Positions 1 through 9,077 of a stretch of 64,000 bases of DNA are shown here, one piece after another. Each line of letters starts with the position of its first letter. The first letter of the stretch is position 1. Location: positions 62,001 through 126,000 of the forward strand of contig NZ_PVTL01000005.1 in the NCBI RefSeq assembly GCF_003003265.1, read 5' to 3'. Position numbers and translations under genes: made by a program. The stretch comes from Glaciihabitans tibetensis. GTDB lineage: Bacteria; Actinomycetota; Actinomycetes; Actinomycetales; Microbacteriaceae. The notes beneath the pieces are model-generated. The model saw only the letters and a program-made list of their open reading frames with translations. It was not told the origin of the DNA and made no database searches.

Positions 1-1
1 C

Positions 2-946
2 GCACTGCTTGTGCTCACCGACCCCGTGCTGACGGAAGACACCGTGGGCGACGACGTCGTCGCGACCATCGGTAGTGCCTGGGAACTGGTGGCTCTGAGC
101 ATCCGGCACCAGGTGGGTGCCGCTCCTCCTGCCTACCTCGTGGATTCGCGCGCGACATCCACCGAACGCACCCGCGTCATCGCCGAGATGACCGAGGCAC
201 ACGCGACGACGCTGGAATCACTCCTCGCGGTGCTGCGATCACGCACCACGAGTGACGCGGCCGCCCGGCAGGTCACCGCGGATCTCGCCGCCGCAGCCAT
301 GGTGCAGCTGCGCGCTGTCTCCGATCGAGACCGCGTGCTCAGCGAAGAACCGGTGGCACGCGCGTTCGAACGTCTGCGGGATGACCTGCGTCCGCTGGTG
401 CGGTTCGGCGATCTCGATGTGCAATTTGTGGAACCGCCGGTGTCGGGCCGCGCGCTCCCCGGGGAGGTCGCCCACGCGGGCCGGGCGATCGTGCGCGGCG
501 CCGTACTCGCGCTGGTCGAGCAACCGAACGTGGGCCGCGTGCGCGTGCAATGGGACTGCGACGGCAGCAACCTGCTCATCAACATCCGCGATGACGGGCC
601 GGGAGACCTCAGCGAGGACGACCCATCGCTCCGCCAGCTGACGGCACGCGTGGCTGCCCTCGAGGGCAGCTTTTCGGTTGCGGCGACCGCCGGATGGGGA
701 TCCGAGCTGGATGTGTCGCTCCCGCTCGACGCCCCGCAGGTCGCGAGCTCGGCCGCCGCCGCGACTGCCTGGGGGTTGTCCGCGCGGGAGCAGGAAGTGC
801 TGCAGTGGGTTGCGACCGGCGCCCGCAATCGCAGGATCGCCGAAGAGCTGTCGATCAGCGAAAACACCGTGAAATTTCACGTCGCACGGCTACTCCGCAA
901 GGTAGGCGCAACCACGCGAGCGGAACTTGCAGCGATCACCCGCTAA
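2..946 (+). CDS. Sensor-kinase-like ATPase fused to LuxR-type HTH (5' partial)
   Basis: The frame is open to the left edge, so the gene probably starts upstream; an internal GTG lies at 11. The visible part has an alpha-helical region, then an HATPase-like module (INIRDDGPGDLS, GSFSVAATAGWGSELDVSLPL) at about residues 190-240, and ends in a LuxR/GerE helix-turn-helix (LSAREQEVLQWVATGARNRRIAEEL... ISENTVKFHVARLLRKVGATTRAEL). No receiver domain is visible. The combination of an ATPase remnant and a DNA-binding tail on one chain suggests a one-protein sensor-regulator. Ligand and target genes cannot be inferred. The next gene starts about 100 bp downstream on the same strand and may be a target, but no evidence supports that. 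Confidence 0.75.
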   Translation, partial: ALLVLTDPVLTEDTVGDDVVATIGSAWELVALSIRHQVGAAPPAYLVDSRATSTERTRVIAEMTEAHATTLESLLAVLRSRTTSDAAARQVTADLAAAAMVQLRAVSDRDRVLSEEPVARAFERLRDDLRPLVRFGDLDVQFVEPPVSGRALPGEVAHAGRAIVRGAVLALVEQPNVGRVRVQWDCDGSNLLINIRDDGPGDLSEDDPSLRQLTARVAALEGSFSVAATAGWGSELDVSLPLDAPQVASSAAAATAWGLSAREQEVLQWVATGARNRRIAEELSISENTVKFHVARLLRKVGATTRAELAAITR

Positions 947-1050
947 GCGATCACTTTGGCGACACCTGTCGGTTACCTAGTGTTCGCCGGTAGGTTGCCG
1001 AGGAAACGTCCGGTTTCCGTAGATTCAGAGGGCTCACTGACCAGAAAGTC

Positions 1051-4000
1051 ATGTCCTCCATGCTGCTTCCCCCCTCATCGCTGCTGCCCTCCCGCACCGT
1101 CGCCGTCCGCCTCGTCGCACTCGTCGCCGCAGCCACCGTCGCACTCGGGACCATCCCGGCCGGTTCGGCCTTCGCGGCAACGACGCCGGCGACGACGACA
1201 CAGATAGCCGCGGGCGCGCCCCTTGCTGCGCCTGCGCCCGGAGTCACCGCGGTTCCGGCGCTGGTCGTCAGCGAAATCGTTGCCGACAACGTCGGGTACG
1301 ACAACTTCGAGTACTTCGAAGTTCTCAACACCACCGACTCCGCGATCGTCACGGGAGCAGCTGGAGTGAGCTTCAGCTACATCTACGCGGACTCGGATGA
1401 TCGCGCTCGAGATGTTCCTCTCACGGTACCCGCGGGAACGAGCATCGCCGCTGGCGAAACAGTGACATTCTGGGTCGACTACAAGACCACTACGGTAGAC
1501 ACGTCCGCGTTCACCGTCGAGGACTTCCTGGCGCACTTCGGCTCGACGGACTCCCACCGGGTTATTCGGGTCTCCGGACAGGGCGGGCTGGCCAACGGCG
1601 GCGGCCGCGGCATCCGCGTACTCGACGCAGCGGGCGCATCAGTCAGCTGGGCGTTCTACCCCGCCGGGTCCGTCGGCGCAGATACCAGCGTGACGTTCCA
1701 AACCCCCGCGGCCTCGGATTCGGTCAGTCTGGCCGTTCGCGGAACACTGCAGGTTCCCACGCCCGGAATTGTTGACCCCGCGGCCTTCGCCGTGCAACCG
1801 TCCGTTCCGACGCCGACGCCGACCGAAACGGCCGCCCCCAGCCCGACTCCTACTCCTACCCCGGAGCCGACCACCACACCCGCGCCGCCCGTCACGCCGG
1901 TCGGATCGCGGTCACTCATTGTCACGGAGATCCTTGCGGACAGCACCGGTTACGACAACTTCGAGTTTGTCGAGATTTACAACGCCTCGACAGCACCGGT
2001 AGCAATCGGCGCCGGCGGAGTCAGCCTCGCCTACACCTACGTCGATTCCGACGACCGCGCCCGCGATGTTCCCCTCACCGTGCCCGCGGGCACCTCGATC
2101 GCCGCCGGGGAAACAGCCGTTTTCTGGGTCGATTACGAAACGACGACAGTGGACACCCAGGCGTTCACCGTGGCAGATTTCCGGGCGCAGTTCCCCGCCG
2201 CCGGTGAGTACCAGGTCATTCGGGCAACAGGACAGGCGGGCCTGGCCAACTCGGGAAACCGCGGAATCCGCCTGATCGACCAGACCAATTCCGCAATCGG
2301 ATGGTCGTACTATCCGACCGGCTCCGTTTCGGTCGGTACGACCGCCAACTTCGCCTTCCCTGCCGATTCGGCCACGAAGAGCATGACGGTGTTCTCCACC
2401 CTCGCGGCGCCCACCCCGGGCACGATCGACGTTCCTGCGGTCATCGGTGTCGGCCCGCAGCCCACCCCCACCGCCGCGCCGACGGCTGAGCCCACCGCAA
2501 CGCCGATCCCGACGGCGACGCCGGAACCCACCGCAACGCCTACCCCGACGGCAACGCCGACCCCCACCGCGACGCCGACGCCGGAACCCACCGCCTCTCC
2601 CGTGCCGCTGCCGGACCCCACCCTCGTCACCTCGCCCCTGCAGATAACCGAGCTTCTCCCCGACAGCACCAACGTGGGATCCGCAGACGGCTACGAGTTT
2701 GTCGAGCTCTACAACGCGACATCCGCCTCAATTGATTTCTCGGACTACACCCTGAAGTACCTCTACCCACTGGCGGACCTGACGAACAGCCAGACTGCCC
2801 CCTGGCCGAGCACACCGCGCGATGTCACGATTGCGCCGGGCAAAACACTGGTGCTGTGGATCAAAAACGGCCAGAACGATGCGCTCACCGCAGCGAACTT
2901 CAACGCGCAATTCGGAAGCACGTTGGTTGCTGGGGTTGACCTGATCGAGATCTTCTCCGCGGGAATGGCCAATGGCAGCGCCCGGGGAATCGAAATCGAA
3001 ACCAACACCGGGTTCAGCCTCAACCGTGCGTACTACAACCTCAACGGCGTCGACGATGTCAATGCGAACCAGGGCATTCAGTACGCGTACTCCACCGCAG
3101 ACCAGACCAAGCAGAACTTGCTGCGTCAGTCCGCCGCCTCGCCCGGCTCCGTCACCGCCGACCAGGTTGCCAGCGGCCTGATGATCGTGCCCACGGACGG
3201 AGTCGACCCGGTGATCACCGATTCCACCGCGGCCGAAATCGACCCCACCGTCGACTTCTCGTTCGCCATCAACGCCACCGACAACGCTCAGGTGAAGACA
3301 CTGACGCTCCATCTACGCAACAGTTCCGACTCGGACTACGAGGCGATCAATCTCGCCACCGACGGATCAGACGGATACAGCCACACGATCGTTGCGGCAG
3401 ATCTGACCGGTAAGCGCTGGTACGAGTACTACGTCACCGCATCCGACGGCACGCGAGTAATCAGCACCGAGGTACGCCGCCTCACCCTGATGGGCGTTGA
3501 TACCTCCCCGGTGCGGTTGAACGTCACCGAGGGTCAGCTGGTGAACGGCGTCGTCGACGTCTCGGCGGCCGGAAACAACCTGCCGGAGTCCCTCGATCTG
3601 ACCATCGACGGTGAGCAGCGCGACACCACACTCGCGCTGGAGAACACGCCCTACTTCGTCTTCGACGCCGGCGGGGTGAACACCTTCTTCCGCAACGGAG
3701 TGCGTATCGGCGAAGACGTGCTCACGATCTTCCAGGACGGCATCTTCGAGGGGTATGAGCCGATCACGACCGCCGTGCCGCTGTCGTACATCACGCAGGG
3801 CGAGGAACTCGTCGTCAGCGTGTGGGCGGGGACCAAGGCGGCTCCCGAAATCGACCTCAACGAGAACAACGACGACTTCACAATAAAGAACCTTCGCCTG
3901 GTGCTGCCGGACGGACGCACTCTCCGTCCGACCGGGTACACCGACCCCGATGCCGTACTGAAGATGGGTGACAGCGCCGGCACGCTCGACTTCTACGACG

Positions 4001-6669
4001 CCCACTTCACCATTCCGAACGACGCGTTCTCCGCAATCTCGACGACCTGGGACACCACGGATGCCGTGGACGGTGCCCACACGATCACCGCCACCGCGAC
4101 ATCCGACGGTGTCGACGAGGTGCTGACGCGCACCGTGGTCGTCGACAACTCGGCCCCGGTGGTCACCACCTCAGTCGACGACGGCACGGAGTACCGCGGA
4201 CCGTTCACCATCGACGCGAGCGCCGTGGACACCGGCGCGGGCGTCGCCGAGGTGCTGGCCACTCTCGACGGCTGGGCGGTCGAACTGCCGTACCTGACCT
4301 CGTCCGTCTCGCTTGCCTCCGGAAGCCACGAGCTCAGCGTGATCGCAACGGACACGCTCGGAAACACCGCCACAACGGTGGTCACCTTCACCACCCCGGA
4401 CGAGCAGCCGAACACCGAGCTGATCTCTCCCGTCGACGGCGCGATCGTTGAGGAGGGAGATGTTGAACTCTCCGCCGAGGTCACTGACCCCAACGGCGAT
4501 GCGCTCGACGTCAGCTTCAACGAGGGGTTCTCGCTCACTCCAACAGACACGGGCGTCGCGAGCTACTCGGGAGAAACACGGGTTGCCGACGGAACGGATC
4601 GCTCGACGCGAGTGCTGCTGAGTGGCGACGACCTGGAGGCGATGACCGGCACCAACGGGCTGGCAACAACCACGACGTCAGACTCGGCCTTCCCGTACGA
4701 GATGTTTGACGTCACCGTGCCGGCAAACGCGGATCCTGCCTTCCAGGCGAGACTGGCCTGGGCCGGCTCGGCTAACGCCAACGCCAAGGTGCTGATGTAC
4801 GTACTCAACTCCACGACCGGGGCCTGGGAGGAGGTCGATCGCTACGTCACAACGGACGGAGCGGCCACCGACTTCACGCTGGACGCCTTGGTTCCCGCGG
4901 CCAGCCACGTGACCGATGGGGTGCTGACGGTGTTGATCCAGCACTCGGAAGGGTTTGCGGGCGAAGACCTCTCTGACCGCACCACCGAAGTCACCCCCTA
5001 CAACGCCGCGGCAACCGCCCGTGCGGACTACGACTTCACCTTCGCCTGGGAAACCGACACGCAGTACTACAACGCGCAGTACTACGAGCACCAGCTGGAA
5101 ATTCATGACTTTGTTCTCGACCAGCGCGAGGAATTGAATCTCCAGTACATGTTCCACACCGGCGATGTGGTGGACGACTCCAGCGTCGAACAGCAGTGGC
5201 TGAATGCGACATCGGCGTACACCATGCTCGACGACGCGAAGCTCCCCTACGGCGTGCTCGCGGGTAACCACGATGTGGGCCAGCAGGAGTCCGACTTCAC
5301 CGAGTTCAGCACGTACTTCGGTACCGAGCGCTACAACTCCAACGAGTGGTTCGGTGGGGACTTCCAGGACAATCGCGGTCACTACGACCTGATCACCGCC
5401 GGTGGGATGGACTTCGTGATGTTGTACATGGGCTGGGCACCGACTGACGATGCCATTGCCTGGATGAACGAGGTGATCCGCGCCTACCCGGAACGCAAGG
5501 TCATGATCAACCTGCATGAGTTCATGCTGACCACAGGTGGCCTCGGCCCGATTCCGCAACAGATCATGGACGAGGTGGTTGCACCGAACGCCAACGTCAT
5601 CACGGTGTTCTCCGGCCACTATCACGACGCCTACACACGCACCGACTCGTTCGACGACACCGGCGACGGCCTGCCCGATCGCACCGTCTACTCGATGCTG
5701 TTTGACTACCAGGGTCTCCCCGAAGGTGGCCTCGCTTACCTCAGGCTGCTCCACTTCGACAATGCTCTGCAGCAGTTCACCGTTCGGACCTACTCGCCTT
5801 ACCTCGACGACTTCAACTCAGACGACCCGTCGCTTGAGCCCGTCCATCAGGAATTTGTGGTTCCGTACGCGGCCTTCGGACTCACCCCGATGACGAAGTC
5901 CCTGTCAACGGATTCATTCACCGCCGACATCCTCACCAGCACCGAGATCGAAGCCTTCACCGACGTCGTGAGTGGAACGATGGTGACTGCGGATTGGGCC
6001 GACCTGCCGGTCGGGGAACACGGTTGGTATGTCGTGTCCACCGACCCGTATGGAGCTGTCGACTACTCGGCCGTTCGCACCCTGAGCGTTGTTGCCGCGC
6101 CCGTGGTGCCGGTTGACCCGACGGATCCGACCGACCCGACGGATCCGGAGGAGCCCACCGACCCAGGAACGCCAACCGATCCGGAGACCCCGGCTGAGCC
6201 GACACCCGAAACACCGGGCACCCCCAGCTCACCCGTCCCCGACAGCGAGCTCACCGACGCGACGCGCAACGGCGTCGACGCACCGATGAGCGCGGCACCG
6301 GGTGAGGTCGTCCGAATCAGCGTTCCCGGCCACGGCGGAGAGACCGTCACCATCTGGCTCAGTGGCAACCGTCTCGGCACGTTCACCGTCGATGCGTCAG
6401 GGTTCGCGGTCATCACCATCCCCGCAGACGCCAGGCTCGGAACCACGCGCGTTGTGGTTCAGAAACTGGACGGTTCGCTCATCGGTTGGGATGGACTGGT
6501 CATTGCACCCGCGGCGGTCGCCCCGGCCGCGACATCCCCCAACTCGGCGAACAACGCCCTGGCTTCGACGGGCACAGAAGCGACACTCGCGCTTGGGCTT
6601 GGGGCGCTGCTGCTGGCACTCGGTGCGGCGGTTCTCGTGGGCGCCCGGCGCCGCACGTCCCGTCCCTAA
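1051..6669 (+). CDS. Cell-wall-anchored protein: three lamin-tail domains, metallophosphoesterase, LAxTG sorting signal
   Basis: A 1872-residue secreted protein. Residues 1-43 are a signal peptide ending AFA-AT. Three lamin-tail (LTD) domains start near residues 71, 288 and 530 (each V/I-x-E-I/L-x-D ... YE/NFEFVE-x-YN), separated by Pro-Thr-rich linkers. Ig-like/bacterial surface domains follow. A calcineurin-like metallophosphoesterase lies at about 1325-1560: ETDTQ, GDVVDD near 1371, GNHD at 1405-1408 and GHYHD at 1522-1526 supply the metal ligands. A DPT-rich wall-spanning stretch and a beta domain precede LASTG (1837-1841), a hydrophobic helix and RRR. LAxTG is the class E sortase recognition type (family knowledge). 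It probably acts at the cell surface on nucleotides, nucleic acid or other phosphoesters; the substrate is unknown. The start is the ATG at 1051; an in-frame ATG lies at 1060. Confidence 0.9.
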   Translation: MSSMLLPPSSLLPSRTVAVRLVALVAAATVALGTIPAGSAFAATTPATTTQIAAGAPLAAPAPGVTAVPALVVSEIVADNVGYDNFEYFEVLNTTDSAIVTGAAGVSFSYIYADSDDRARDVPLTVPAGTSIAAGETVTFWVDYKTTTVDTSAFTVEDFLAHFGSTDSHRVIRVSGQGGLANGGGRGIRVLDAAGASVSWAFYPAGSVGADTSVTFQTPAASDSVSLAVRGTLQVPTPGIVDPAAFAVQPSVPTPTPTETAAPSPTPTPTPEPTTTPAPPVTPVGSRSLIVTEILADSTGYDNFEFVEIYNASTAPVAIGAGGVSLAYTYVDSDDRARDVPLTVPAGTSIAAGETAVFWVDYETTTVDTQAFTVADFRAQFPAAGEYQVIRATGQAGLANSGNRGIRLIDQTNSAIGWSYYPTGSVSVGTTANFAFPADSATKSMTVFSTLAAPTPGTIDVPAVIGVGPQPTPTAAPTAEPTATPIPTATPEPTATPTPTATPTPTATPTPEPTASPVPLPDPTLVTSPLQITELLPDSTNVGSADGYEFVELYNATSASIDFSDYTLKYLYPLADLTNSQTAPWPSTPRDVTIAPGKTLVLWIKNGQNDALTAANFNAQFGSTLVAGVDLIEIFSAGMANGSARGIEIETNTGFSLNRAYYNLNGVDDVNANQGIQYAYSTADQTKQNLLRQSAASPGSVTADQVASGLMIVPTDGVDPVITDSTAAEIDPTVDFSFAINATDNAQVKTLTLHLRNSSDSDYEAINLATDGSDGYSHTIVAADLTGKRWYEYYVTASDGTRVISTEVRRLTLMGVDTSPVRLNVTEGQLVNGVVDVSAAGNNLPESLDLTIDGEQRDTTLALENTPYFVFDAGGVNTFFRNGVRIGEDVLTIFQDGIFEGYEPITTAVPLSYITQGEELVVSVWAGTKAAPEIDLNENNDDFTIKNLRLVLPDGRTLRPTGYTDPDAVLKMGDSAGTLDFYDAHFTIPNDAFSAISTTWDTTDAVDGAHTITATATSDGVDEVLTRTVVVDNSAPVVTTSVDDGTEYRGPFTIDASAVDTGAGVAEVLATLDGWAVELPYLTSSVSLASGSHELSVIATDTLGNTATTVVTFTTPDEQPNTELISPVDGAIVEEGDVELSAEVTDPNGDALDVSFNEGFSLTPTDTGVASYSGETRVADGTDRSTRVLLSGDDLEAMTGTNGLATTTTSDSAFPYEMFDVTVPANADPAFQARLAWAGSANANAKVLMYVLNSTTGAWEEVDRYVTTDGAATDFTLDALVPAASHVTDGVLTVLIQHSEGFAGEDLSDRTTEVTPYNAAATARADYDFTFAWETDTQYYNAQYYEHQLEIHDFVLDQREELNLQYMFHTGDVVDDSSVEQQWLNATSAYTMLDDAKLPYGVLAGNHDVGQQESDFTEFSTYFGTERYNSNEWFGGDFQDNRGHYDLITAGGMDFVMLYMGWAPTDDAIAWMNEVIRAYPERKVMINLHEFMLTTGGLGPIPQQIMDEVVAPNANVITVFSGHYHDAYTRTDSFDDTGDGLPDRTVYSMLFDYQGLPEGGLAYLRLLHFDNALQQFTVRTYSPYLDDFNSDDPSLEPVHQEFVVPYAAFGLTPMTKSLSTDSFTADILTSTEIEAFTDVVSGTMVTADWADLPVGEHGWYVVSTDPYGAVDYSAVRTLSVVAAPVVPVDPTDPTDPTDPEEPTDPGTPTDPETPAEPTPETPGTPSSPVPDSELTDATRNGVDAPMSAAPGEVVRISVPGHGGETVTIWLSGNRLGTFTVDASGFAVITIPADARLGTTRVVVQKLDGSLIGWDGLVIAPAAVAPAATSPNSANNALASTGTEATLALGLGALLLALGAAVLVGARRRTSRP

Positions 6670-6681
6670 GACGGTCTAGCG

Positions 6682-6759
6682 GCACCACCATAACGACAGA
6701 CTGCGCCCGCCACTCCACTCAGGTGGGAGGCAGGCGCAGTCTGTCGTTACTGGTGGTGC
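6682..6759. terminator. Long inverted repeat between convergent genes
   Basis: Two arms of about 30 bp (6682-6711 and 6730-6759) are nearly perfect reverse complements, differing by one indel and one base; the left arm begins GCACCACCATAACGACAGAC. They sit between the convergent 1872-residue surface protein and the DUF3618 gene. There is no T-run, so it may be a bidirectional transcription block rather than a classic intrinsic terminator. Confidence 0.6.
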
Positions 6760-6835
6760 TTGCTGTTACTGGTCGTTGCTCGGCCACGCCTGCCGACGTC
6801 GCCTTATGGCGTCGCCTGCCGGCCGAGGTTGACGC

Positions 6836-7063
6836 TTAGTCGTCGCTGAACAGGGCCCAGGCGACCACACCGACGACCGAGATCGCTACCGCGGTCGCGC
6901 CGATGATCCAGGGCACGGGGTTCTCCTCGTAGGAGTCCTCCGCCTTCTTGCCCAGCTTGCCGAGCTGCTTCGGAACGTTCAACTTGTCCTCGATCGCGTC
7001 GAGGGTGTTTTCCAGGTCGGCACGGGTCGCCGCGACCTGTGCCTGGAGGTCATTTGTACTCAT
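6836..7063 (-). CDS. DUF3618 small membrane protein
   Basis: A 75-residue protein with the DUF3618 pattern: an N-terminal amphipathic helix (QAQVAATRADLENTLDAIEDKL), a charged linker, and one C-terminal transmembrane helix (WIIGATAVAISVVGVVAWAL). Its ATG overlaps the stop of the upstream holin-X gene by 4 bp (ATGA), so translation is probably coupled. Members of this actinobacterial family usually travel with holin-X-like and YtxH-like genes, as here. The role is unknown; a membrane-stress or envelope function is often assumed. Confidence 0.85.
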   Translation of the reverse strand: MSTNDLQAQVAATRADLENTLDAIEDKLNVPKQLGKLGKKAEDSYEENPVPWIIGATAVAISVVGVVAWALFSDD

Positions 7064-7473
7064 GGGTTCTGTCGCTTTCCCACGCCTTTGACGGCGTTGA
7101 TGTCGCGCTTGAGGTTTTTGATGGTGAGCTCCGGCAACGGAGGCATCGCCTTTTTGAGCTCACGGTAGCCGATCCAGGCGAGGATCGCGACCGCTATCAG
7201 CAGCACAAAGGCGACGACGAGCGCGGCAAGCCACGGCGGCATCACGACGGCGAGGCCGAGGACCGCAGCGGTGAGCAACACGCCGATAAAGAAGAACAAC
7301 ACGATCACGGCGCCGAGGATGAGTCCAACGCCAACGCCGGCGATCTTGAGTTTGTTGATTACTTCGGTCTTGAGGAGTTCAATCTCCCCCATAACCAGCT
7401 CACGGACGAGGGTGGGTACGTCCGCGACGAGCTGGAAAAGTGATCGCCTTTTTACGGGCGGCGATTCGACCAT
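7060..7473 (-). CDS. Phage holin family protein (actinobacterial holin-X, DUF1469)
   Basis: A 137-residue protein. The N-terminus (SLFQLVADVPTLVRELVMGEIELLKTEV) is the typical amphipathic lead of the DUF1469/holin-X family. Two long hydrophobic segments follow (GVGVGLILGAVIVLFFFIGVLL and AALVVAFVLLIAVAILAWIGY), then a basic tail. It is the middle gene of a three-gene minus-strand operon. Despite the name there is no phage context, so it is best seen as a housekeeping membrane protein of unknown role. Confidence 0.85.
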   Translation of the reverse strand: MVESPPVKRRSLFQLVADVPTLVRELVMGEIELLKTEVINKLKIAGVGVGLILGAVIVLFFFIGVLLTAAVLGLAVVMPPWLAALVVAFVLLIAVAILAWIGYRELKKAMPPLPELTIKNLKRDINAVKGVGKRQNP

Positions 7474-7476
7474 CGC

Positions 7477-7764
7477 CTACTTCTCCGTGGCGGCGTATCC
7501 CGCAGCCGAGGGGTTTCGCGGCGCCGGACGGGCCGTCGAGCTCTTGCGCTGCGGGGACTTGGACGCACCAGTCACCTGGGACACGACCTTCTTCGTCTGG
7601 TCCTTGACGAAGTCTTCTGCGGTGTGGACCTGCTTCTGCACACTCTTGCTGTGCCAGAACTTATCCGTGAGGCGCTTGATCGATTCGTAGCGCTCGCGTC
7701 CGGCCTTGGCTCCCAGCACATAGCCGACGCCTACTCCGACCACCAAAAGGATCTTTCCTTTCAT
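7477..7764 (-). CDS. Small YtxH-like membrane protein
   Basis: A 95-residue protein. An N-terminal transmembrane helix with Gly repeats (LLVVGVGVGYVLGAKAGRERYE) is followed by a charged helical region and a Ser/Pro/Arg tail. The GxKAGRERYE signature after the helix is common in small actinobacterial YtxH-like proteins. It is the first gene of the operon with the holin-X and DUF3618 genes (gap 3 bp). Function unknown. Confidence 0.8.
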   Translation of the reverse strand: MKGKILLVVGVGVGYVLGAKAGRERYESIKRLTDKFWHSKSVQKQVHTAEDFVKDQTKKVVSQVTGASKSPQRKSSTARPAPRNPSAAGYAATEK

Positions 7765-7815
7765 GGTGTTCTCCGTCCTGTTTATTCGTCAATGGTGTTC
7801 CAACAGTAGTCCCGC

Positions 7816-9075
7816 CTACTGGGGAAAGTCTCGAAGGAGTGAGTGTGCCTCCGCTTCAGCTTGGCCAATTACCGCGGCCAGGCCTGTGCCCGAGGCGGTT
7901 TCCCCCACGAGGGATATGCCCGTCGGCGTATGTGCCTGGCGCGTGGGCCGACGCCACTGCACCAGATCAAAATCAATCACACTGTGCGGGTCGAGCGGTA
8001 CCCCGAATAGTGCGGCAGCGTCGGCGCGTGCCAGCTCGGCGTGGTTCGGCAGCTCAGCTCCGTAAGACAGCCGCACCACCTCCCGGCCGGCAGCAGCCTC
8101 CGCCAGCCACGGCCACTTCGCCGTCGAGTGGGTTGCGGCGCGTGCGGTCACGCCCGAAGCGCCCGCGGCGACGAGAACACCGGTTCCGCGCGGGGCGGCA
8201 GCCAGCTCCGGAGCATCGAGCACCAAGGTGGCGAGCACGGCACGGTGGCCGTCCTCGATCGGGGTGCCGAGCAGGCCGGGCGCCGCCACCACCACGCGCC
8301 CGGCAATGCGGCCCTGAACAATCGAGACGGCCCCGGCTTCGACCGCGATAACCCGGGTGTTGAGGCGGATGTCGACGGCCAATCGATCGAGCTCCCCCAC
8401 CAGCGCGTCCACGAGCCGAAACAGCCCGCCGCGGATCCCCGCGACCGACGATCCCGCCCGGGCGGACCCGCGCAGCTCGAGTACCGCGCTGGCCAGTGAC
8501 CCGGTGCGACGCATCGCCTCGCGCAGCCCCGGGGCCACACGGTCGATGTCCAGCTCTTTCGGATCGATCGAGTGCACCCCGCGCACGATGGGCGCGACGA
8601 GGTTGTCGAGAACCGCGGTGCCCATCCTCCGTTCCACGAGGTCGCCAAGCGACGTGGCATCCGAGGCATAGTCAGCGGGCAGCAGGGCGTCGCCCTCCGC
8701 AAGGAGTGCGCCATCTTCACCAATGACCGCGACCACGTCGGGCGCACGGGGATCCCCGGGGATTCCCAGCAGGCTGAGCTTGGGCAGCGGCACGGCGTGA
8801 CCCGTGCTCGGCTGCAGCCACGCGCCCTCCGGATTGGGCGCCACGATGTCGGCGCCGAGCCCGATCTGGGTAAGCAGCGCCGCGACGGTTCCGCCGCGCA
8901 CCGCGAAGCTTTCCGCGCCCGCGTCGAGGTCGAGTCCGCCGAGGTGGTGCCGGGCTACCGTTCCCCCGAGGTGGTCCGACGCCTCCACGAGCGTGACGCT
9001 GGCGCCACCGAGAGCGAGCCGCCGGGCGACCACGAGGCCGCCCACACCCCCGCCGACCACCACAAAGTCAGACAC
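7816..9075 (-). CDS. hemG: Coproporphyrinogen III / protoporphyrinogen IX oxidase
   Basis: An FAD-dependent oxidase of haem synthesis. The dinucleotide fold is at the extreme N-terminus (DFVVVGGGVGGLVVARRLALGG, then TLVEASDHLGG). The C-terminus has the usual GISLVGETASGTGLAAVIGQAEA motif that closes the FAD site. In Actinobacteria this enzyme (HemY/CgoX) normally makes coproporphyrin III in the coproporphyrin-dependent pathway (established knowledge). I chose the GTG at 9075, 2 bp after the hemE stop, because the Rossmann motif begins at once; the longer frame to 9228 only adds an implausible Arg-rich stretch lying inside hemE. Length 419 residues, slightly short for the family but complete. 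Confidence 0.9.
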   Translation of the reverse strand: MSDFVVVGGGVGGLVVARRLALGGASVTLVEASDHLGGTVARHHLGGLDLDAGAESFAVRGGTVAALLTQIGLGADIVAPNPEGAWLQPSTGHAVPLPKLSLLGIPGDPRAPDVVAVIGEDGALLAEGDALLPADYASDATSLGDLVERRMGTAVLDNLVAPIVRGVHSIDPKELDIDRVAPGLREAMRRTGSLASAVLELRGSARAGSSVAGIRGGLFRLVDALVGELDRLAVDIRLNTRVIAVEAGAVSIVQGRIAGRVVVAAPGLLGTPIEDGHRAVLATLVLDAPELAAAPRGTGVLVAAGASGVTARAATHSTAKWPWLAEAAAGREVVRLSYGAELPNHAELARADAAALFGVPLDPHSVIDFDLVQWRRPTRQAHTPTGISLVGETASGTGLAAVIGQAEAEAHSLLRDFPQ

Positions 9076-9077
9076 GG

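Noticed and set aside
133..867. Long minus-strand frame opposite the LuxR-hybrid gene
   Set aside because: Ser/Arg-rich composition typical of antisense GC-rich DNA; no domain, and the plus frame has clear LuxR and ATPase motifs.
7060..7473. Prophage indication from a 'holin' gene
   Set aside because: The holin-X/DUF1469 family is a normal chromosomal actinobacterial protein and there are no phage genes around it.
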